A stretch of 14,728 bases of DNA from Actinobacteria bacterium ATB1 (GCA_021404985.1 QWHP01000012.1:1-14728), one strand, 5' to 3'; counted from the first letter of the stretch, positions 6,340-13,500 are shown. Program-made: numbers and translations. The notes: generated by a model not told the origin, from the sequence alone.

Positions 6340-7416
6340 ATGCGGGTCGCGATCGTCGGTGCGACAGGACAACTCGGCCATGCGCTCTGCCAGGCGTTCT
6401 CGGACTGGGAGGTGACTCCCCTCGGATCGTCTGCGTGTGACATCGCCGACTACGAGTCGGTCATGGGGACGATGTACGCATGCGGCCCGGACCTCATAGT
6501 CAATGCTGCAGCGATGACCGCTGTCGACGCCTGTGAGACCGAGATCGACAGGGCTTTCGCCGTCAACGCCCTCGGGCCACGCAATCTCGCGCTCGCCGCC
6601 AACGCGCTCGACGCTGACCTCGTGCACGTCTCGAGCGACTACGTCTTCGAGGGAACGGCAGGCCGTCCGTACGACGAGTGGGACGAACCGTGGCCGCTGA
6701 GCGTCTACGGACGCTCCAAGCTGGGCGGTGAAAGAGAGATCCAGCATCTGAGGCCGCAGTCCTATGTCGTGAGGACAGCGGTGCTCTTCAGCACCCAGGC
6801 CCCGAACTTCGCTCTGTCGATCCTCCGTGCCGCCGACTCGCCGGGGCGGCTCCAGGTCGTGAGCGACCAGATCGGGTCTCCCACCTATGCGCCCCACCTG
6901 GCACGCGCGATCCGGAAGCTCGCGGTTTCGGGAAGGTATGGTCTCTATCACCTTGCTGGCTCGGGAGCATGTTCCCGAGCCGACCTCGCACGCGAGATCC
7001 TCGCTGTCGGTGGCCACGAGCCCGATCGGATAGAGAATGTCGCCACGGACGCCATGCTCGCGTCCTATCCGGCGCCTCGTCCGGCGAACTCGTCGCTTGA
7101 GTGTCGTGCCTGGCATCTCGCCGGTGGTGAGCCGCTCCCGACGTGGCAGGAGGGAGTCCGCGACCTGATCAGTGATCTCGGACACAACAGGGGCGCACCG
7201 CCCTCTCCGGCCCCGCCTCCGCCGGATGCCGAGCAGTCCGATCGTGGCGGGGACCCTACTCCGGAGGCGGAAGGGCCCGTACAGCTCACCGCCGACCTCG
7301 ACGTGACCGACGACGTGCCGGGAGGCCGGGAGGCAACGGGAGAGAACGAGGGTGCGGATTCCTCGAGCCGCGAAGTCGCCCCGGCGGCTTCCACCGGCCA
7401 GGATCGGGATAGCTAG
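6340..7416 (+). CDS. rmlD: dTDP-4-dehydrorhamnose reductase with C-terminal disordered tail
   Basis: This extended SDR enzyme makes dTDP-L-rhamnose from dTDP-4-keto-L-rhamnose using NAD(P)H. It shows the nucleotide-binding GATGQLG (7-13), VNAAAMTAVDACE (54-66), VSSDYVFEG (97-105) with the catalytic serine region, the Y123/K127 pair in VYGRSKLGGE, and the family segment SDQIGSPTYAPHLA (175-188). The catalytic core ends near residue 280, as usual. About 78 further residues rich in P, E, D, G and S follow, which RmlD proteins normally lack. ATG 6340 has AAGGGG about 8 nt upstream. The TAG stop shares its G with the GTG of the next gene, implying translational coupling. Position beside the LCP and WbbL-like genes matches the mycobacterial rmlD-wbbL-manB cluster that builds the rhamnose-containing arabinogalactan linker. 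Confidence 0.92.
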   Translation: MRVAIVGATGQLGHALCQAFSDWEVTPLGSSACDIADYESVMGTMYACGPDLIVNAAAMTAVDACETEIDRAFAVNALGPRNLALAANALDADLVHVSSDYVFEGTAGRPYDEWDEPWPLSVYGRSKLGGEREIQHLRPQSYVVRTAVLFSTQAPNFALSILRAADSPGRLQVVSDQIGSPTYAPHLARAIRKLAVSGRYGLYHLAGSGACSRADLAREILAVGGHEPDRIENVATDAMLASYPAPRPANSSLECRAWHLAGGEPLPTWQEGVRDLISDLGHNRGAPPSPAPPPPDAEQSDRGGDPTPEAEGPVQLTADLDVTDDVPGGREATGENEGADSSSREVAPAASTGQDRDS

Positions 7417-8390
7417 TGCGCGTGGTCATCACCGGCGCAGCCGGATTCCTTGGTTCCCATCTCTGTGACCGGCTGCACGGAGACGGGGCGGAGGTCGTTG
7501 CCGTCGACAACCTGATCACGGGTCACCTGGACAACCTCGCGCGTCTCGCCGGGGACGAGCGGTTCACGTTCATGCACTGCAACGTCTCCGACTATGTGCA
7601 CATCCCCGGGCCCGTAGACGCCGTGCTCCACTTCGCGAGCCCGGCGAGCCCGCAGGACTATCTGGAGTACCCCATCCAGACGCTCAAGGTCGGCGCGAGG
7701 GGCACGCACAACATGCTCGGTGTCGCTCTCGCGAAGGGGGCCCGGTTCATGCTGGCCTCCACGTCGGAGGTCTACGGGGATCCGCTCGTGAGCCCACAGA
7801 CAGAGGAGTACTGGGGAAACGTGAACCCCGTCGGGCCGCGGGGCGTGTACGACGAGGCGAAGCGCTTCGCCGAGGCCATCACGATGGCCTACCACAGAGC
7901 GCACGGGCTCGAGGTCCGCGTCGCACGCATCTTCAACGTCTACGGGCCGCGTCTGCGCGTCGACGGGCGGGTCGTCTCCAACTTCATCCACCAGGCCCTC
8001 GCCGGCCGGCCGCTCACGATCTTCGGGGACGGCAGCCAGACGAGATCCTTCTGCTACGTCGACGACGAGGTCGAAGGCCTGACTCGCCTGCTCTGGTCCG
8101 ACTCCACCGGGCCGATGAACATAGGCAACCCACACGAGTTCACGGTCCGTGAGCTCGCCGACCTCGTCCTGGAGGCCACGGGGGCCGACGTCGAGATCGA
8201 GCACCTCGAGCTGCCGACAGACGATCCGAAGCAGCGCAGGCCCGACATCACCAAGGCGAGGGAGATCCTCGGCTGGGAACCCGAGGTCGACCTCCGTGAC
8301 GGCTTGGCGAGGACGGTGGCCTGGTACAGGGAGGAGCTTTCCTCCAAGGGTTACGTCGGGGGCAGCGGAGACCCCGGCCAGAGCCCATGA
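7416..8390 (+). CDS. NAD-dependent epimerase/decarboxylase, UDP-glucuronate decarboxylase (UDP-xylose synthase) type
   Basis: The 324-residue protein carries the distinctive UXS signature: HFASPASPQDYLEYPIQTLK (72-91), STSEVYGDPL (115-124), YWGNVNPVGPRGVYDEAKR (132-150), DGRVVSNFI (183-191) and GDGSQTRSFCYVDD (204-217). NAD binding is by GAAGFLG (7-13). Expected catalytic residues are present: T116/E118 region, Y145, K149 and an arginine in KQRRPD near 275. Enzymes with this signature convert UDP-glucuronate to UDP-xylose through a 4-keto intermediate with bound NAD+. GTG 7416 overlaps the rmlD stop by one base, and ATGA at 8387-8390 couples it to the glycosyltransferase. The mycobacterial rmlD-wbbL pair has no such gene between them. 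A related 4,6-dehydratase/epimerase activity is less likely because of the SPASPQDY and NVNP segments. Confidence 0.85.
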   Translation: MRVVITGAAGFLGSHLCDRLHGDGAEVVAVDNLITGHLDNLARLAGDERFTFMHCNVSDYVHIPGPVDAVLHFASPASPQDYLEYPIQTLKVGARGTHNMLGVALAKGARFMLASTSEVYGDPLVSPQTEEYWGNVNPVGPRGVYDEAKRFAEAITMAYHRAHGLEVRVARIFNVYGPRLRVDGRVVSNFIHQALAGRPLTIFGDGSQTRSFCYVDDEVEGLTRLLWSDSTGPMNIGNPHEFTVRELADLVLEATGADVEIEHLELPTDDPKQRRPDITKAREILGWEPEVDLRDGLARTVAWYREELSSKGYVGGSGDPGQSP

Positions 8391-9307
8391 CGGAGGCCAC
8401 CAACCCGATCGCCGTCGTCGTGGTCACCCACAACTCGGCGGACGACCTCGGGCCGTGTCTCGAGAGCCTCCTCGAGGACTCGCCCGCCGAGGTGGTGGTC
8501 TCCGACAACGCGTCAACGGATGCGTCGCGGGAAGTGGCACTCGAGTACGGTGCGCACGTGATCGAAGGCAAGGAGAACCTGGGTTACGGTGCCGCTGCGA
8601 ACAGGGGGGTGAGCGAGACGAGCTCTCCATTCGTGCTCGTGCTCAATCCGGACACGACCATACGCAAGGGCACGCTCCGGGCCATCGTCGAGCGTTTCGA
8701 GTCCGACACCTCCGTGTCGGTCGTCGGCCCCAAGATCCTGGATCCGGACGGTTCGATCCAACAGTCTGCCCGTCGTTTCCCGAGCATCCTGCTGGCCGCC
8801 ACACACGGATTCCTGGGGCTCTTCTGGAAGTCCAATCCCGCGACCATCCGCTACACGATGTCCGACTGGGACCACGACTCGGCGCGAGAGGTCGACTGGG
8901 TTTCGGGCGCAGCGCTCGCGATCAGGCGCGACGTCTGGGACGAACTCGGAGGATTCGATCCCGGATACTGGATGTACGTCGAGGACGTCGACCTCTGTTG
9001 GAGGACCCATGGCGCCGGGGGCAGAGTCTGGTTCGAGCCCGAGGGCGTGGTCACGCACACGATCGGAACGTCGAGCCAGGGGATCCCCTACAGGCTCCTC
9101 TTGGCGCACCACCGCTCGATGCTTCGCTTCGAGCGTGTGCGGCGCGGAGGGCGCAGGGGTCTCACATGGCCGCTCGTCGTCGCAGGTGTCGCCCTTCGTC
9201 TCGCGTTCGTCGCTGCGAAGCGCTGGGTTGCCGATCGCTCCGTGCGGCGGGCGAGCCGCCCTTCCACGGAGGCGACAGGAGGACGCGATAGGGTTCGTCA
9301 CCGGTGA
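8387..9307 (+). CDS. Family 2 glycosyltransferase, WbbL-like (putative rhamnosyltransferase)
   Basis: The 306-residue GT-A fold enzyme shows AVVVVTHNSADDL at the start, SDNASTD (39-45), NLGYGAAANRG (64-74), an NPD metal-site variant of DxD at 87-89, WVSGAALAIRRDVWDELGGFD (171-191) and YVEDVDLCWR (197-206). These match WbbL-type transferases that add L-rhamnose from dTDP-rhamnose to a lipid-linked GlcNAc. A hydrophobic stretch near 259-278 beside basic residues may bind the membrane face. It follows rmlD closely and is coupled at both ends by 4-nt overlaps (ATGA at 8387, GTGA at 9304), as expected for a dedicated rhamnose user. Acceptor and sugar specificity are inferred from context; with the UXS gene adjacent, a pentosyl or other transferase is possible. 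Confidence 0.85.
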   Translation: MTEATNPIAVVVVTHNSADDLGPCLESLLEDSPAEVVVSDNASTDASREVALEYGAHVIEGKENLGYGAAANRGVSETSSPFVLVLNPDTTIRKGTLRAIVERFESDTSVSVVGPKILDPDGSIQQSARRFPSILLAATHGFLGLFWKSNPATIRYTMSDWDHDSAREVDWVSGAALAIRRDVWDELGGFDPGYWMYVEDVDLCWRTHGAGGRVWFEPEGVVTHTIGTSSQGIPYRLLLAHHRSMLRFERVRRGGRRGLTWPLVVAGVALRLAFVAAKRWVADRSVRRASRPSTEATGGRDRVRHR

Positions 9308-10344
9308 AAGCACTCATCCTCGTCGGTGGCGAGGGAACGAGGCTCCGGCCCCTCACATACGAGCGTCCCAAGCCGATGCTCCCCATCGCTGCCGTCCCCT
9401 TTGTCGAGAGAACCTTGCGTCGCTTGCACGACGTGGGCTGCGAGGAGGTCGTCCTGTCGGCCTGCTACAGGAGCGAGGCCTTCGACCGACTCACGGAGCA
9501 CACGGCTCCTCGCGTTCGGATCGTCGTCGAGGAGGAGCCGCTCGGGACGGGAGGGGCGATCAGGTACGCGACCGAGGCCGCAGGGGGCTTCGACGGGACG
9601 TTCTTCGTTCTCAACGGTGACGTGTTGACGGATGTCGATCTCGCGATGGTCCTGGAGAGGCACAGGGATACCGGAGCCGAGGCGACGATCGTCCTCACAC
9701 CCGTGGAGGATCCGTCCCGCTTCGGGGTCGTCCCGACCGACCCGGCCGGTCGTGTGATTCGCTTCATCGAGAAGCCTCCACGCGACGAGGCGCCGACGAA
9801 CATGATCAATGCGGGTACCTACGTCTGCGAACAGGCCATGTTGGAAGGAATACCGGCCGGGGTGTGCTCGGTCGAACGGGACGTGTTCCCGCGCATGGCC
9901 GAGAGCGGAGTCCTCTACGGATGCCCGGGTGAGAGCTACTGGCTGGACTTCGGGACGCTGCCCACCTATCTGCAGGCGAACATCGATTGCCTCGAAGGCA
10001 GGCTTCACGAGCCTCTGCCCGGGATCAGGCGGTCCGTTGGCGGTGGCCACGTCTGGATGGACGAGACTGCCCAGCTAGCTGCCGATGTCGACGTGGTGGG
10101 GAACGTCGTCATGTCGTCCGGCAGTGTCGTGGAATCGGGCGCGAGGATCGGACCGAGCGGCGTCCTAGGACCCAAGTCCCACATCGGGACCGGCGCCGTG
10201 GTTTCGGAGACCGTGCTCCTCGACGCAGCCGTCGTCGAACGTGACGCCCGTGTGCACCGGGCGATCGTCGGTGACCGCGGTTGTGTCTGTGCCGGTCGTA
10301 GACTTCCCGCGGATTCGGTCGTGCCACCGGATCAGAGCATTTAG
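9304..10344 (+). CDS. manC: NDP-sugar pyrophosphorylase (mannose-1-phosphate guanylyltransferase-like)
   Basis: The 346-residue enzyme begins with the nucleotidyltransferase signature GGEGTRLRPLT..RPKPMLP (8-27). It has EEPLGTGGAI (77-86), the metal-binding LNGD (103-106), FIEKP (154-158), MINAGTYV (167-174) and YWLDFGT (212-218). After about residue 245 a run of hexapeptide-type repeats suggests a left-handed beta helix. Such enzymes make GDP-mannose or dTDP/UDP-glucose from the sugar-1-phosphate. The third place after rmlD and wbbL and the overall form match mycobacterial ManB (Rv3264c), a GDP-mannose pyrophosphorylase, so that substrate is favoured. Glucose-1-phosphate thymidylyltransferase-like activity is the main alternative. 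Start GTG 9304 overlaps the GT2 stop by 4 nt. Confidence 0.82.
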   Translation: MKALILVGGEGTRLRPLTYERPKPMLPIAAVPFVERTLRRLHDVGCEEVVLSACYRSEAFDRLTEHTAPRVRIVVEEEPLGTGGAIRYATEAAGGFDGTFFVLNGDVLTDVDLAMVLERHRDTGAEATIVLTPVEDPSRFGVVPTDPAGRVIRFIEKPPRDEAPTNMINAGTYVCEQAMLEGIPAGVCSVERDVFPRMAESGVLYGCPGESYWLDFGTLPTYLQANIDCLEGRLHEPLPGIRRSVGGGHVWMDETAQLAADVDVVGNVVMSSGSVVESGARIGPSGVLGPKSHIGTGAVVSETVLLDAAVVERDARVHRAIVGDRGCVCAGRRLPADSVVPPDQSI

Positions 10345-10382
10345 GTCGCCGGCGTGGAACAGATCACGAAGGGATGAGTGAC

Positions 10383-11300
10383 ATGAGGGTCGCCGTTGTA
10401 GGCGGGGCCGGATTCCTCGGTTCGCATCTCGTCGACCGTCTCGTTCAGGACGGCCGCGACGTTCTCGTTCTCGACGATCTCTCGACCGGCCGTCTCGACA
10501 ACCTCACGGATGCGAGAAGACACGGCAAAGTCGGTATCCACACGATCTCGATGGACCACCCCCAGGTGGGGGCGATGCTCGCGAGATTCTCGCCCGACAT
10601 CGTCGTTCAGACGGCCCAGCCGGCCCCGGTGGACCGTGGGGTCTCCGATCCGACCGAGACTGTGCGAGCAGTCGTGGGCAGGACCGCCCGCCTCTGTGAA
10701 GCCACACTCGCAGCCGGAGCCAGATTCGTCGTGACAGTGGATGCCGTGGAGTTCTTCGGTGCCGTCACTCGGCTTCCGGCGAAGGAGACGCAGAGACCCC
10801 ATCCCCTCCATCCCTACGGGGCGGCTCTCTACTCCGCGATGCGTTACGTGGAAGCGCGCATGGGGCGTGATTGGTGCGGCCTCGTGATCGGTCCCCTCTA
10901 CGGTCCGCGGCTCTCCGCCGAGCACACGGAGCTAGGCAGGGCACTGGACGACATGGTCCGTCGCCGGACACCCGCTCTCGCCGTCGATGCAACAGCGGCC
11001 TACGACTGGCTATATGTCGAGGACGCCGTGGATGCGACCGTCAGGGCGCTGGCAGGGGGCTTGGGGCTGCTGTGCGTCGGGACGGGCGAGGCCACACCGT
11101 ACGGGTCGATCATCGAGGAGCTCGCGGCAGAGGCGGGTTATCCAGGTGCGTCCACCTTCGTCCCGAACGGGGTGCCGACTCCCGCCCAACTGACTCTCGA
11201 CGCCTCGTTGATCGAGAGCAGGCTCGGCTGGCGTGCGTGGACCACGCGCACCGAAGGCATCAAGAAGACCGTGAACTGGGCCCTGGAGACCGTCAGATAG
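10383..11300 (+). CDS. Extended SDR / NAD-dependent epimerase-like protein lacking the YxxxK lysine
   Basis: The 305-residue protein has an intact Rossmann motif (VVGGAGFLGSHLVDRL) and an acidic NAD-binding segment (LVLDDLSTGRLDNL), typical of GalE-like epimerases and dehydratases. The active-site region is unusual. Where the family has P.SPYGASK, this protein reads HPYGAAL, so tyrosine Y145 is kept but lysine is replaced by L149. The Ser/Thr segment before it (VVTVDAVEFFG instead of a form like FASSAAVYG) is altered and has an extra residue. The downstream pattern (GPLYGPRL, DWLYVEDAVDA, SRLGWRAW) is still epimerase-like. It may be a non-catalytic sugar-nucleotide binder or use altered chemistry. 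ATG 10383 is chosen over 10374 because GAAGGG lies 9 nt upstream of it. It follows the pyrophosphorylase by 38 nt, likely in the same transcript, and converges on cofE across a 24-bp gap without an obvious terminator. Confidence 0.82.
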   Translation: MRVAVVGGAGFLGSHLVDRLVQDGRDVLVLDDLSTGRLDNLTDARRHGKVGIHTISMDHPQVGAMLARFSPDIVVQTAQPAPVDRGVSDPTETVRAVVGRTARLCEATLAAGARFVVTVDAVEFFGAVTRLPAKETQRPHPLHPYGAALYSAMRYVEARMGRDWCGLVIGPLYGPRLSAEHTELGRALDDMVRRRTPALAVDATAAYDWLYVEDAVDATVRALAGGLGLLCVGTGEATPYGSIIEELAAEAGYPGASTFVPNGVPTPAQLTLDASLIESRLGWRAWTTRTEGIKKTVNWALETVR

Positions 11301-11324
11301 GCGGTAGCTGGCCAACCCGAAGCC

Positions 11325-12041
11325 CTACCTGAAGAGGTCGTCACGTGGCGGTCTCACGAGCTCCCTCGCCGAGCCTTCACCGGTGATGTCGATGCCGCGG
11401 ACCACCGCCACCGGACGCCGCCAGGCCTTGCCGCACACGATCTCGGCGGACGCGGCGATCTCGTCGGCGAGGGCGATCTCGGTCACGTGCAGTTCCCTGC
11501 CGGTGCCGTCCTCCGTGCCCACCAGGTCGAGGAGAGGAGCGAAGCCGGCAGAGCCGATGGCTATGTCGACGAGTCCTCTGCGCCACGGACGCCCCACCGT
11601 GTCCGTGATCACGACACCGAGAGTGCCGAGTCCGAAGCGTGCCGCGAGGCGGTCCCTGAGGCCCCGTGCCGATCTGTCCGGGTTCTCCGGCAGCAGAACT
11701 GCGGTTCCCGGCTCGGTGTTGGACCAGTCGACACCGGCATTCGCGCAGACGAACCCGTGGCTCGTCTCCGTGATCAGGAGGGAGTCCCGCCTGCGAAGCA
11801 CAGTGGTGGCCTGCTCGAGAACGAGCCGGGTTCGCGCCTCGGGATCTGCCTCGTCGACGGCGACCACCCGCCCCTCGGCTTTCGAGACGATCTTCGACGT
11901 GACGACGAGCACATCGCTCTCACGGAGTGCGATCCCACACGCCTCGAGTGCACGGTTCACCACGACGTCGAGACGGTCACCGGCGCGCACCTCACCCACC
12001 CCGTCGACAGGCAGGACACGCAGTTCCCGCGGCTTCTCCAT
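11325..12041 (-). CDS. cofE: Coenzyme F420-0:L-glutamate ligase (single domain)
   Basis: The 238-residue protein is the CofE domain alone. Motifs include ESDVLVVTSKIVSKAEGRVV (41-60), FVCANAGVDWSN (97-108), LLPENPDRSA (116-125), VVITDTVGRPWRRGLVDIAIG (143-163) and CGKAWRRPVAVVRG (203-216). CofE adds gamma-linked glutamates to F420-0 using GTP. ATG 12041 is chosen because GGAG lies 6 nt upstream; longer in-frame extensions overlap cofD. It starts 17 nt after the cofD stop, so the two are almost certainly cotranscribed. Mycobacterial FbiB (Rv3262) carries an additional C-terminal FMN-binding nitroreductase-like domain that reduces dehydro-F420-0; that domain is absent here. Confidence 0.92.
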   Translation of the reverse strand: MEKPRELRVLPVDGVGEVRAGDRLDVVVNRALEACGIALRESDVLVVTSKIVSKAEGRVVAVDEADPEARTRLVLEQATTVLRRRDSLLITETSHGFVCANAGVDWSNTEPGTAVLLPENPDRSARGLRDRLAARFGLGTLGVVITDTVGRPWRRGLVDIAIGSAGFAPLLDLVGTEDGTGRELHVTEIALADEIAASAEIVCGKAWRRPVAVVRGIDITGEGSARELVRPPRDDLFR

Positions 12042-12058
12042 CGGCGCTCCAACTCGCC

Positions 12059-13030
12059 TCACTCTTGGGGGGTCCGGATGTCGACTCCCTCGCACAGGAT
12101 CCGGGAGAGGGCCTCCGATGCCCTGAGCTCCGAGATGAGCGTGTTCGCAACGATGCACTTGCAGTGGGTCGCGACGTCCTCTGCTTGCTCCCGGTCGCGT
12201 TCGTCTATGACGAGGGTGTCGACGATGCCCGCGTAGTACCTTGCGATGCCGACGCAGCTCACGTCGATCCCGGCGGATCGCATGAGACGGTCAGCGGGAC
12301 CCCTCACGGGCGCACCACCGACGATGGGGCTCACCGCGATCTTGCGTGCCCTCGATCGGCTAACGGCGGCGCCGATCCCGGGCACGGCGAGGATTGGTCC
12401 GATCGAGACGACGGGGTTCGACGGGCAGAACACGATCGCGTGTGCGGCCTCGATGGCGGCGACTGCTTCGGGCAGTGCCTGCGCCGAGCTCACCCCTGCC
12501 GCGTAGGCACGCAACACGCTGTCGGGTGAGCCGTGATGGACCAGGTACTCCTGGAAGTGGAGATCCAGCTCCCGTCCGCCTTCTTCGACCACGACACGGT
12601 TCTCCACGCGGTCCTCGGTCATCGGCAGGATTCGAGGCACGACCCCCCACGCGCGGGCGATCTCGGCGGTCACAGTGGCGAGCCCGGCACCCGCAGCGAG
12701 GCGAGACGTCCGGAACACGTGGGTTGCGAGATCCTTGTCGCCGAGCGCGAACCACGTATCCATCCCGTAACGTTCCATGGCGGAGAGCGCGTTCCAGGTC
12801 TCCTCCGCCAGACCCCAGCCGCGGTCGGGATCCGCTGCCCCCGCCATCGTGTAGACGACCGTGTCGATGTCGGGACTGACGTGGAGGCCGTGGAGGACCA
12901 TGTCGTCGCCGGTGTTCACAATCACGGTGAGGGACTCGGGGGGGATCACACGTACGAGTCCGCGCAACAGCCGGGACGCTCCCACGCCTCCCGCCAATGC
13001 GACAACCTGTTGGTACTTCCCAGCGCTCAC
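12059..13030 (-). CDS. cofD: 2-phospho-L-lactate transferase / phosphoenolpyruvate transferase (F420 biosynthesis)
   Basis: The 323-residue protein matches CofD/FbiA over its full length. Motifs include LAGGVGASRLLRGL (12-25), NTGDD (39-43), LHVSPDIDTVVYT (49-61), WFALGDKDLATHVFRT (93-108), CPSNPVVSIGPIL and SPIVGGAPVRGPADRLM. It joins a 3-carbon phospho-unit, delivered as its GDP adduct, to the deazaflavin Fo to give F420-0 (or dehydro-F420-0 when phosphoenolpyruvate is the source, as shown for mycobacterial FbiA). The start is GTG 13030, whose GTGA overlaps the stop of the HxlR-type gene, so the two are translationally coupled. The F420 pair converges on the wall-sugar genes just as fbiA-fbiB does in mycobacteria. 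The guanylyltransferase (CofC/FbiD) and Fo synthase are not in the window. Confidence 0.94.
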   Translation of the reverse strand: MSAGKYQQVVALAGGVGASRLLRGLVRVIPPESLTVIVNTGDDMVLHGLHVSPDIDTVVYTMAGAADPDRGWGLAEETWNALSAMERYGMDTWFALGDKDLATHVFRTSRLAAGAGLATVTAEIARAWGVVPRILPMTEDRVENRVVVEEGGRELDLHFQEYLVHHGSPDSVLRAYAAGVSSAQALPEAVAAIEAAHAIVFCPSNPVVSIGPILAVPGIGAAVSRSRARKIAVSPIVGGAPVRGPADRLMRSAGIDVSCVGIARYYAGIVDTLVIDERDREQAEDVATHCKCIVANTLISELRASEALSRILCEGVDIRTPQE

Positions 13031-13464
13031 CGTGACACCTGAGGAGCCGCCTCCGGCGCGACGAGCTCGAGGTCGTCGGGAGAAACCTCGTCACCACATG
13101 CGTCGCACGTCCAGTGGCCCCTGACGCGCCCTCCGCACCTCGCGTGGCGCGCCAGTGCAGACGGGGGTTCCTCGTAGTAGCGCATGCCCCATACCGCCAA
13201 GGCCCCGAGGGCCGGGGCCAAGGAGCGTCCCTTCACTGTCAGCGAGTAGCCCTTGGGCTCAAGGCGCTCGACGATTCCCTCGGCCTCGAGGAGGCGGAGA
13301 CGGTCGGAAAGCAGGTTCGGGGGGATGCCGGGGAGAGCGGTCGAGAACTCGCCGAAACGCGAGTGGCCGAGGAGGAGCTCGCGGATGATCAGGAGCGTCC
13401 AGCGCTCGCCGACGATCTCGAGCGATCTTGCGACCGGGCAGTCGAGCTCGTAGGTCTTCGCCAT
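13027..13464 (-). CDS. HxlR-family winged-helix transcriptional regulator with C-terminal Cys/His motif
   Basis: The 145-residue protein opens with DCPVARSLEIVGERWTLLII (8-27), followed by RELLLGHSRFGEF and GIPPNLLSDRLRLLEAEGIV (46-65), the MarR-like winged helix of HxlR/DUF24 regulators. The conserved N-terminal cysteine C9 is present; in some relatives it senses thiol stress or electrophiles. Residues H107, C110, C120 and C123 form an HxxC-x9-CxxC set (HARCGG, TCDACG) that could bind zinc. It is the first gene of the unit with cofD and cofE, overlapping cofD by 4 nt. It has no ribosome binding site but has a plausible leaderless promoter with an overlapping palindrome just upstream, which suggests autoregulation. 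The target genes and ligand are unknown. Confidence 0.9.
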   Translation of the reverse strand: MAKTYELDCPVARSLEIVGERWTLLIIRELLLGHSRFGEFSTALPGIPPNLLSDRLRLLEAEGIVERLEPKGYSLTVKGRSLAPALGALAVWGMRYYEEPPSALARHARCGGRVRGHWTCDACGDEVSPDDLELVAPEAAPQVSR

Positions 13465-13468
13465 GGCC

Positions 13469-13485
13469 CCAACCTACAAGGTGGG
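13469..13485 (-). promoter_or_regulatory. Imperfect palindrome, candidate HxlR operator
   Basis: On the plus strand this is CCAACCTACAAGGTGGG, two 7-nt arms around a 3-nt centre with one mismatched pair. It lies 4 nt before the HxlR start codon and covers the predicted -10 box. A dimeric winged-helix protein bound here would block transcription. This is a prediction from symmetry and position. Confidence 0.4.
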
Positions 13486-13499
13486 ACCTCCCCGGTCAG
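13471..13499 (-). promoter_or_regulatory. Predicted leaderless promoter of the hxlR-cofD-cofE unit
   Basis: Reading the minus strand, a -35-like CTGACC (13494-13499, four of six matches to TTGACA) is followed by a 17-nt spacer and a -10-like TAGGTT (13471-13476). Six bases separate this from ATG 13464, so transcription would start at the start codon. The absence of a Shine-Dalgarno sequence there agrees with a leaderless message. Confidence 0.45.
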
Positions 13500-13500
13500 C

